A stretch of 64,000 nucleotides of DNA from Pyrrhosoma nymphula (taxonomy: Eukaryota > Arthropoda > Insecta > Odonata > Coenagrionidae). Shown here one piece after another: positions 55,421 through 64,000 of this stretch. Each line of letters begins with the position of its first letter. The first letter of the stretch is position 1. A program made the position numbers and the translations under genes. A model generated the notes under the pieces. It was not told where the DNA came from. It searched no databases and saw nothing but the letters and a program-made list of their open reading frames with translations. The stretch spans positions 45,218,417 to 45,282,416 of the forward strand of contig OY754329.1 of NCBI GenBank assembly GCA_963573305.1, in the 5' to 3' direction.

Positions 55421-57430
55421 CTTGGAGTCCACTTTCTACCCAGATCCACTTAGAGACCAGCAAATAGTTGCCTTTTACAAATTCAGCACATCTCATTACT
55501 CTTGTATCCCACACAACTATCTCCATCTCTTATCATACCCTATTAAATTAATCATACTTACTCTTACATTCACCCCTTAACCATGCATTAAATGACTTTT
55601 CTTATGTTTAAACCATGCATGTATTCAAGACAAACAATCCTCTTTCCAAGCACACTCTCAACCAGTTTTCATCGTTATCATTCACTCATGGGTCACCCTA
55701 GTACATTTTGAATTATTATCATTATCTTCCATGAAATATCTTCGAATTTTCATGAAAGCTTGTTCACACGCTCTACCCTTGCCAGTTCGTCCCTTCAGTG
55801 GGCTTGTTTCTCCACTAGGTACCCTTTTAACTGTCTTATGAATTCTTTTCCTTGCTCTGTATCATCTCTCACAGCGCTCCTGGCGTGTTTCTCAGCTACT
55901 GGCTCCACTCTTAACTGAACCAAGGGTGTAATCCCCTTCGTCGACGTAGTGGGAATGCCTACGTCGTGCTACAACTTTCCTGGAACGACCGCCTTGTTAG
56001 GCATCTTCTCGTGGACCAAAACTACTGAAATTATATATGGGAATCGGTTGAGATCCACGCACGAAGATGCCTGTGGAACGACCTCGTTATTAACGTTCTG
56101 TGAACAAGTGGAAGCCGTCGCCATAAATCTTACTATTATCGCCCCCTTGCGCCCCCTCCCAAAAATAATCCCTCAATATTCGTATGCTATCTCGGACAAA
56201 TACTAGCGCTAGTGATAAATTTCTGTCTCCTTAGGTTTCCCTCGTATCATTTTTTTGCCTCGTTTGCTCCCAGTCTTGGTGGCGGAGGTTATCGCTTCCA
56301 ATGATTCTTTGAGCCACAGAGTAGAGACTCGTTCCTAAAGTTTTCAAACCGCTTGTTGTGATGTAGGCTTGCGCAGGGGTTATATGAAAGCTGGGTATTG
56401 CGTCTCTCGGGCTTTCCGGGTGATATATGTCCATCCGAAAGGATTTTTATTGTCTTATGACTTCCCGGGAAGAAGGCGGAAAGGAATATTGTATCTCTTG
56501 AATATGTGAAACAATGAAAATAAGGAGGAGAAAGATATCTTATCCTGGGAGTATCTTAGTTTTCTCCAGGATTATGTATTATTTGTCCCTAATGGGCCAC
56601 CGCGTCGTCCTATTTTGTGGACAATATTTCGCCGGCTGTTTCGCATGCTTCAGAAGAAACCTCCAGAATGCATTCTTCACTTATGCCTCTGGCGCAAATA
56701 TCCTCGATTCTTAAACCGATCGTATTTCTCTGAGCATTTCACCTTTTTTAAAAAGGCATCATGTCAAGGTTGGACAAAGGATTTCTTGATACACTTACCT
56801 ACAATAACTGTGGCACTCATTCAACAGTTTTTCCATTAGTACAATGTACCACTAAGTTAGCACATTCACTGGAAGAAAGGGGATACGTAATAAAAAATGA
56901 AAGAATTAATTTCGACAGAATTTCGAACTTCCGAACTTTTGTAACTCAGGACATACCCATGTCGCTTTTTTAATTATTCTGTACGCTTTTTTAAGGGCCA
57001 AAATTCAGGATAATCCCGCTTCTTCAGGACGTATGGCAGCCATGCATGAAACGCTACATCATCTGTTTGCAGTGAATCTTGTCGTTGGTTGGTTCTTAGG
57101 GGGGGGTGGGGGGTTTGAGGTTTTTTGCACCATTAAGGGTAGGTATGTAGGTGAGTAAGGAAAGGATTATTTGGGGGAATGGAGGAAGGGTGGAGAGAAA
57201 CGCGGCGTCGTGACGAGTCGGGACATTCGAAAGGCGTCAAGGAGCCCATCTGACGGATCAGGTGCTGCATTTGAAGTCCTCTCCTCGTCCTTAAAGGACT
57301 CTCTCGAAAGACTCGCCATTGTTCTCCTTTCTCTGTAAATTACGTGGCATATGCCGACGTCACACCCTGGCAATGGGCTGCTGTTTGCCCTGAACTGGAA
57401 GGTCGATATTGCGCTGAAAAGCTATCGATA
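55421..57430. other. No recognisable gene
   Basis: Contains an imperfect inverted pair TTAGGCATCTTCTCGTGG / CCACGCACGAAGATGCC (55997-56072), a possible PLE-like TTTCGCCGG...GCTTCAG motif (56628-56653), and G-rich runs near 57100. No coding is supported. Confidence 0.4.
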
Positions 57431-57439
57431 TTGCGCTAG

Positions 57440-57545
57440 TGACGGAGATCGCTACTGCCGGAATCCGGACTCGGAATCTCTGGGGTGAGAAGACAGTACT
57501 CTAGCCACCACACCAACCAGATCCCCATGAATTTTGTCTCAGGAA
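57440..57545 (-). mobile_element. tRNA-derived SINE fragment
   Basis: On the minus strand TGGCTAGAGTA (57508-57498) fits a Pol III A box and GATTCCGAGTCC (57478-57467) a slightly diverged B box at a normal spacing, preceded by GGGGATCTGGTTGG. It differs from the SINE at 26350. Confidence 0.6.
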
Positions 57546-57997
57546 TTAACTAGCCGGTGAGTGGTCCACTTTACATCTCGACCCCATTCTCCTTATAGCC
57601 TGTTCCTCATTACAGAATATTCAATTAAGTACCACTGCAAAGAAATATGTTTACGTAGCGTAACTTGTTTGGTTTTGACTTAATAGTTTGGCTATGTATG
57701 TACGTCCATTTTTATTTTACGGTTGGTTGGATTTATTGATTTTAATCGAATTTTGCGTGAGCTATTATAAATCTACGATGAAATGTGTATTTAATGAAAA
57801 CACACACATTTTATCGTAGTTCTGCTTCACAAAAGGAGTCGTTTCAGGAAATGTCAAATACAACTGCGTTTGATTTGTCTTAGAGGATTATATGTAACTA
57901 TTTTAAGGATGCGAGAAGCATTCATTATGGGAGTTACTCATATGTTTAAAAATATTATTGTGCACCGCCGAATTTATTGTTTATATGTGCATGTACC

Positions 57998-59248
57998 CTC
58001 TTAAGGCCGTTTTACACGTTACCTTTATTTGTAAAATTTATCGTGCAAACGCATGTACAGTCAAGTGTGCAAGAAAATATTGTACGAACGACTGAATCAG
58101 ACTGAATGTCGCTTTACAAGATGAGTGCAAACGCACAATTTTCCGTGCAATTTAGCGGTAGAAATCGATCGGAATTCGCGAGTGTTTTGTTTATCATGTT
58201 TATGTTTCACTCGTGAACATATATGTTTCACTCACGTATTTGACACCTTGAAAAGCTGATCACCAGAAATTCGGAACCTCGACTCGACCATCTGCCTACT
58301 GATAATTCTCCCGGTTCAGAAAAAGCTCTCTTGGACTCTTCTCTCTGGATTTATATTCGACCTTTGCATCGTTTCTTTTTTTCTCATTTGGATTTTAGTG
58401 CGACAAGTCATGGACGTTTCTCGCCGGATCTCCACTCTTGTTAGACAAATTTCGTGGGTTTATTGTGTGTGTGACTAAGTTATTATCAAGTGGTATAGCG
58501 GAACACGGGACCCTTTTTTTTAGTCCCTCCAAATTTCCCTCCCTTGTATTTGTACCAATGTTTTAATGTCTTTTTTGACGAGTTCTATGTTACTTTCTAA
58601 CCAAAAGAAATAAAATTATTATTATTATTATATCACGTGGGATATCAGGAACTCTACTTGAGGACACGACCAGTCGTAATTTTGGGGGAAAAGGACACAA
58701 ACCCAAATATCGCGACTACACTGAAAAACCAGAACACCAAATAACACGATTAAATGACGATGTAAACATTTGAGCAACTTTGAGTTAACTCTTCTCGGGT
58801 TCTCCACTGCTTTATATTATTCATAATTGTTGACGTAATTAATTCTTACCTTGAGAATGGGTGACGAGTCGTCTCTCGAAACTTCGACAATTATGAATAG
58901 TTTAAACCAGTGGAGAGCCCGGGAAGAGTTTACTCATTAAAGATTATATACACAGATAGTTACTCATATTATTCAACGGGAAAGTGTTAATCATTTCTAT
59001 AAACAACTTTATTTTGAATCGTAACACAGGCACCACAGTTTTTGCCATATCTGCGCCATCTGTTAAATAAAACAGGATCGAAATTGTATGATTGTCTGAA
59101 TGGAATTAGAACAGGTTCTATTTTCCGTTCAGTCATTCATAGATTCGCACGAGCGTTCGCGCAATTTGCCGCTTTACACGGTACAATCTCCTGATACATG
59201 CATTCGTACGATAGATTGTACAAAAATGTACCGTGTAAAACGGCCTTT
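57998..59248. mobile_element. Harbinger-like non-autonomous DNA element
   Basis: TTA followed by AGGCCGTTTTACACG at 58000-58018 and CGTGTAAAACGGCCT followed by TTA at 59231-59249 give 15-bp perfect inverted ends with a 3-bp TTA duplication, as in PIF/Harbinger elements. Subterminal inverted motifs (GTACGAACG / CGTACGATAG, GCAAACGCA / TGCGCGAA) are repeated on both sides. No transposase was seen in 1.25 kb. A PLE palindrome sits inside. Confidence 0.8.
58781..58935. repeat. PLE palindrome nested in the Harbinger-like element
   Basis: Left arm GAGTTAACTCTTCTCGGGTT to CATAATTGTTGA (58781-58832); right arm TCGACAATTATGAATAG to GAGTTTACTC (58884-58935). On the + strand between the arms, CTTGAGAATGG, stem GACGA/TCGTC, TCGAAAC and TCGAC (58850-58888) look like a diverged hammerhead core. 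Confidence 0.6.
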
Positions 59249-59249
59249 A

Positions 59250-60496
59250 TAGATGAAAAAGAGTTTTACTAAAACCTTTTTTTAAGTCAAAATCAATTCA
59301 AGAACGGGGGTTCAAGTAATAAAACTATATATTGGTCGAGGTTTATCTTTGGCTTGTTTGGATCTTGTCCCGGTGGGGACTATCACCAGTGCGGTATTCC
59401 GTTTGTATACAACATTCGAATACTTAGCGACATACGTTAATGACATATGAGTGACAGTGAAAAGTCACTTAAGAACATTATTGATTTCATTGTAATTATG
59501 CATTAAATTCAGCAGCTGATGCTTATGTTTTCTGAAGTCATCGCGGGCAATCTCGAGAGAATAAAGAATTGATGCATCATTTTACTGTGCATGAAGTTTC
59601 TCTGAACATTGAGGTATCGCTAACAAATGCAAGCTTGATTAGCAACTGGCCCGAATTCTCCGAGCAGGAAAAGTAGTATGGCTATCTCTAACTTCGACCA
59701 AGTCAAGCCTGATGCAATCAATTACTCCTTTTCCACATAACCGTTTGGAAAACTACTGAAATTTAATTCCGCAATCATACGGGCATCGAATTCCACGCAA
59801 ATAAGAAACGATGTGTTTGCTGGGTTGCCTATCCTTAATTTTGTTTATGCTTTTTTTCCTTGTTTATTTCAGTTCTGCACTCAGATAGCTGCTGCTAAAC
59901 CCTTTTCTACTTACCTTCTGACAGTTTGTTAGCGTTTTTAATGAAAAAATAAGGTAGGACCGATCTGTCGCTCATTTCAAATTTTTACCAAAATGGCGTA
60001 AAATATTTAAGTTTCAAACTCTTGGCGAAAGCTCAGGACGGTTACCAAAAAATCTGAAAAAAATCACGCGTTATGTTAAGTCGCAAGGATAACGTTTCTG
60101 ACCCCAAGCTCCCTGAAATTCGAAAAACAGTTTGACGATCACCTCTAATAGGTAATTTGGCGGACAAGGATCCCATTCATGAATATATAAATATTTATAC
60201 ATAATTTGGTATTTCTAAGGGTACCTTTTGCAGTTGTGAGAACTCCTAAACCATATAAATCAATATAACGTTGCTCTAGAGAAACTATACGCGTATGTTT
60301 CGTTTACGTACTACTAAAATGAAACGTTTCCTTGGTGTGATTTTTATGAGCCGGGGTACAACCTGTTAGCTTTGGATTCGATATGGTATTTTATTCATTT
60401 ATTTATCACTCACGAAAGTAATGAGATTTCAGTAAGTTAGGAAGGTGAGACATACTTCGCGCAACCATATGGCCTTTTGGAGGAAATTAGGTTTAG
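59250..60496. other. No recognisable gene
   Basis: AT-rich spacer between two DNA transposons. No coding frame or repeat is supported. Confidence 0.45.
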
Positions 60497-60966
60497 TAGT
60501 AAATCAGGGCTGCTACCAGTCTGTGACCTGAATAATAGTGACTTTAGTGACTTTTCCTTGGTGAAATATTAACCAAATAGCGACCAAATAGTGACAAAAA
60601 AAACCGACAATTGGCCTAAAAGTGACCAAAAATTGAGATATTCGGCCACCAAGCATTAATAAACCTTTCCTACTTTCGGACTTAGGACATGGGAGTAATA
60701 GGAGGAACGAAAATAGGACAACTTGGGTTAAATACATATGTTAATTGAACATATTAACATTTAAAATCGAGAAAAAATATAAATTTTCGTTTTCAAAAAT
60801 GTAATGAAATTAAATGTTGCATAAAAGAATTCTTTTTCAAAAATAAACATTGTCAGTCTTTCATTCTCATGACTAGCATGAGGAAGGAACTACTCATCAC
60901 TGTGGATTGTTCTTCAGTCTTTTCTTTTGCTCAAATGTTGTCAATTCTGACGAGGTCAGATTTTCT

Positions 60967-63319
60967 TTATTGTACTGCTTTTTCGACAGAAGTGGCGTGC
61001 TTATGAAAAGTTGCTGCATCTCTGCGAATGGCAGCCACGCCTTCCAACATCGCCTGAGAAAGGGCAATATCTTCAATGTTCTTCTTAGCAATGGCGTTCT
61101 TAAGGTGCACATTGGCTTCATCAAATAGTCTGTCCGCCCTAGCAGACGCACGCTCCTCTTCCTTCCGCAATCCTCGAAGCTTTTCCTCTTTTTCCACAAT
61201 AGTGTTCCTGCTTTTCTCCATCTGTTCTGCTTTTTCCTTCTCTTCTTCCAGTCTTTCTACATCTTCTTTCTTGTTTCGGGCTTCCTCTTCTTTTTTCTTC
61301 CTTTTTTCTTCCAAGTAAACTTTGTAATGTTGATTAGCAACTGCGTGCACTTGCAAGAAGTACTTTGGTAATAGGTACTAGAAACGGCTTATTGCCATAC
61401 TCGTGTAGCACACTCTTGACTACCATGTACACGTTAAGAGTGCGTTCAGACATAGCAGTTCTGTCATATGTTATAATCCTCCCTGACTTCGAGAAGTCCC
61501 TCCCGACATCAGCCTGTCTGTGAGAGAGAGACAGGACAGCTTTCACCAACTTCGAGACAGTAGGGTACTTCAATCACCGGAGGCGGTGCACATAGATAAA
61601 AAATTACCCCAGTACTGATCAAAACGGTCATTCCTAGAGCCATCTTCATCCTTCTCAAGTAGCAAGAGCTTCCACTCATCAACTAGTCGGTCTGAAGCGA
61701 TCGGTCATGGTATCGCTTTAGCCACCCTCACTATGTCCCCTACGCTGTTCTCTGAAGTTCTCTCCTCTGGACACAGACATCCGCAGCTCTTCAAGAAAGA
61801 ATCCGTAGATTTGAAGGAACTTTTTTACAGGATATACTTGCACGCCCCCACATAGTGCTTGCAAGCATGGTCAAGGAATACAGTTTCTCCTTTTCGCTGA
61901 TCTTTGATTGGTTCGGGGCCGCGCGAATGTCTTCCCCCACAACGACATCAGCAGCTGGAAGAAGATTCTCAGGCTCGAAGACCTCTCCTACGTCCAAAGA
62001 TTTCTTGCAAGCTCTACCAATCAGAATTTGGATTAGTTTCGACAGCTCGGAGTGCAGAAGGTGAACTAGCGGCTCCTCCCGCTGGAAGAACTTGGTGAAG
62101 CGTGTAAGCATGTGAGCACTTAGGCCCGGCTTAAGGCCAGGGCCGTGATTGTGAAAAAATATTGTTTTACTACGTTTGGTGAATAGGTTTGATAAGCGGG
62201 GGTGGGCGGCTGGAATCCAGAAGCCGGAAGGTGCTAATTAATCTGTAATGATTTTACAAATTACATATGCGTTCCAAGAGCCTTCTTCCTTGAAGCTACA
62301 TTTCTCTAAAATCGACGGAGTTTGCGCGACAAACGTTTTTACTCCGAATTGTCCATGTTTGACGGGTTCCACACATTACACTTCGCCGTATTAAGGTCTA
62401 TGAAGTAACCTATATAGTAGGCCATTGAACGTAGAATACGAATGCACCGTTCCAAACGTCCTCGTAGAAAGTTGAAAAAATGACTTTGGGCCAGCTTTTT
62501 TCGATTAGGGCCCACCGTGCGTCGCTTGCCCTTGCGCTCAAAACGCCCGTCAGTGCGGGATGGGCATCATTAGTGTAGTACATGAATAAATTAAGTTTAT
62601 TGTTCCAATGCTGGTGCACATACGGAACTAAGTGGTAGTGACAACGGCGACAACACGCAACACTGAAATATCCTACCAATATTGCTGAGGAAATTTAAAA
62701 AAATACTCACTTTGAAAGTCTCTCCAATACCGTTGCACGACAATGCGCAAAAATCAGATGCCACACCCTTCAGAACCCAGATTAGTTCTGCTTTAGTGGT
62801 ATCAGAGCGGACGCTGTGCAGACCGACGATCAACGGAGCAGCATTGCGACAGGGGCGGCTCCAGACCAGAGGGGGGGGTACCGCTGGCTCTGGAGGAATG
62901 AAACACTTCCCAGGAAAAGGGGAGTCCGGGAGTTTCGTCCCGGGAAATTGTAACAAAACTATGTGTAAAATGAAGAAAAAATAAATAAAATACACCTGGT
63001 TTTTGGGAGGGGGGAAATTGCCCCCTCCCCTTGGAGCCGCCATTGTATTGCGAGGGGCGATGCTGTCTGCATTGTAGTTGGATGAAGATGTCAGCTGTAG
63101 CTGACCGACGTTAAGTTTGGCAGCCACCTGCTGAATGTGCTCTCGTGTTTTGACGCGCTGCTGCACAGCTTGGAAACCCTTCTTATTGACATCGATGGGA
63201 CTTATGCACACCCGGCAGAAGAGCACATCATCGGCCTCCTTTGTGCCCCATTCTTGGACTTTATGCCCCTGCCCATCGCCCCTGGATAGGAGCTTGTCGT
63301 TTACCTTACAACCTGGCAT
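60967..63319 (-). pseudogene. hAT transposase gene with extra coiled-coil tail
   Basis: Minus-strand order: N-terminal C-x2-C zinc-finger-like block (VLFCRVCISPIDVNKKGFQA, then KTREHIQQVA; about 63220-63130), TTKAELIWVLKGVASDF (about 62800), ANDAHPALTGVLSARASDARW-like segment (about 62540), MLTRFTKFFQREEPLVHLLH (62111 onward), and the C-terminal dimerisation block SLSHRQADVGRDFSKSGRII (about 61530). It continues, after a frame change, with NQHYKVYLEEKRKKKEEEAR and a 90-residue Glu/Lys heptad-like coiled coil to 60967. Frames break at 62680 and 61790. An AAA/GTGAGT at 62717 could be a real intron donor. A MITE interrupts the 5' part. Confidence 0.78.
62842..63053. mobile_element. 196-bp hAT MITE inside the hAT transposase gene
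   Basis: CAGGGGCGGCTCCAG (from 62850) and CTTGGAGCCGCCATTG (to 63045) are inverted ends. They are flanked by CATTGCGA (62842-62849) and TATTGCGA (63046-63053), 7 of 8 bases equal. Removing it joins DSIAPRN to AAPLIVGLHSVRSD in one frame. This family is different from the host element and from the MITE at 54831. Confidence 0.9.
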
Positions 63320-63839
63320 GAAGATACTTACCTTCTATTGGAGACAGAAGCAAAATACAGAGAAACAATAGTCTTCACTGACCAAAACAATAGCACGGCA
63401 GCGCTTGTGGAGAAGGGAGGAGAGAGCGACGGGGAGGCGAAGAAGCAGTAGTGCAGAAGGATGGTGCCACAACTACCACTAGGAAGAGATGGCAGCGCGT
63501 GTTGATAGCTCACAGCATAATGTTTACTCGCCGTATGGCCCGTCACAATCTAGGCGAATTTTACCGACGCGGCTGAGTAAAAATAGTATATTTTACTCAC
63601 ATTGTAGCCAGATTACCGAGTGTAATTGATGTGCCTCTTTTTAGCTGGAGAATAAACTCGAGATGGAAGGTTCAAGAGAATACCTGTTAATAGTATTGCA
63701 TGCATTGACTAAAATTTCACTTTTTCAAGCGTGTGATAAACCTGGCCTTATTTGCATAAGGTGACAAAAGGTGACCTGGTAGAAGCCCTGTAGTAAAGAC
63801 AAGAAGCCGTAGCCGAACCAAACACTTCTTCCGCCCTAG

Positions 63840-64000
63840 CCTAGCTTCTAGTAAACTCAGCTGCGGCCCTAGCCGCAGAAGAGTTTTCTAAGAGAAGGGA
63901 ATTGGGGAGAGATACTTTTAGGAAAAAGCGTGAAGAAGCGCTCACTGAAGACTCCTTCTGGAAAGCAGCGTTATATAGTTTTAGAAACTTGGTCTATGAC
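63840..64000 (+). CDS. Open frame running off the right edge, unrecognised
   Basis: After TAG at about 63840 a frame stays open to the last base. It reads LLVNSAAALAAEEFSKRREL, then GRDTFRKKREEALTEDSFW and KAALYSFRNLVYD. The amphipathic, charged composition is protein-like and differs from the flanking AT-rich DNA. It may be an exon of a gene continuing to the right. No family was recognised, and no acceptor was fixed. Confidence 0.33.

Larger units (their letters stand above)
60497..63798. mobile_element. hAT transposon, about 3.3 kb, both ends present
   Basis: Ends CAGGGCTGCTACCAG (from 60505) and CTGGTAGAAGCCCTG (to 63790) are inverted with one mismatch. They are flanked by 8-bp duplications TAGTAAAT (60497-60504) and TAGTAAAG (63791-63798), one difference. 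Subterminal AGTGAC / GTGACC motifs recur near both ends (60520-60630, 63758-63775). The transposase lies inside on the minus strand. This is the most complete autonomous-type DNA transposon in the window. Confidence 0.9.

Noticed and set aside
62597..63319. A continuous 240-codon minus-strand frame
   Set aside because: Its middle is a 196-bp MITE with inverted ends and target duplication, so it is not one natural protein.
1..64000. CRISPR arrays, operons, bacterial promoters, phage or rRNA genes
   Set aside because: None seen. Gene structure and repeats are those of an animal nuclear genome. The hairpins noted are mobile-element ends, not terminators.

Overview
The window is a piece of a large, AT-rich, repeat-dense animal genome, most likely an arthropod (insect or other). 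The reasons are spliced eukaryotic genes with GT-AG introns from 94 nt to over 15 kb, and a repeat set of Penelope-like elements (PLEs), RTE-type LINEs, piggyBac and hAT DNA transposons and tRNA-derived SINEs. No bacterial features are present. I cannot name the species.

Two host genes can be recognised exon by exon. GINS3 (PSF3, a subunit of the GINS replication-helicase complex) lies on the + strand at 4708-11764 with four exons. Its third intron (6.3 kb) holds an RTE LINE that was later split by a 2.2-kb hAT element. TRMT10A (tRNA m1G9 methyltransferase) lies on the - strand, 50106 down to 27944, with six coding exons that join in phase to 354 codons. Its fourth intron (about 15.2 kb) and fifth intron (about 3.6 kb) are filled with mobile elements. 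Less certain coding pieces are an unrecognised gene at 464-1329 (+), an exon at 25851-26057 (+), a possible first exon at 51850-51933 (+), and an open frame running off the right edge (about 63840-64000, +).

The rest is mostly mobile DNA, much of it nested. Left to right: a 26-bp GC-rich minisatellite (1393-1760); a LINE RNase H fragment with a TTAA mini-element beside it; a PLE reverse-transcriptase relic (13190-14440); an inverted pair of PLE ends (15385-16080); a 3.5-kb piggyBac element with TTAA ends (17516-21039) and a second piggyBac transposase relic (23170-23960); a solo LTR with 5-bp target duplication (24071-24642); a TTAA element carrying SINE sequence (26257-27456); several TIR elements inside the TRMT10A introns; a nearly full-length LINE (42025-45252, -) with a PLE scrap inserted in frame; a PLE with RT and GIY-YIG remnants (52840-54822, -), flanked by an inverted copy of its own tail that is broken by a 300-bp hAT MITE; a Harbinger-like element (57998-59248); and a 3.3-kb hAT transposon with matching ends (60505-63790) whose transposase gene carries another hAT MITE.

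The most distinctive signal is a family of hammerhead-ribozyme-like cores (CTGANGA - stem II - GAAA - short stem III - TC) at the ends of at least eight PLE-derived sequences, several arranged head to head as long palindromes. Hammerheads in PLEs are already known, so the interest is in the number, the inverted layout and the different states of decay. I did not find a convincing undescribed multi-gene system.
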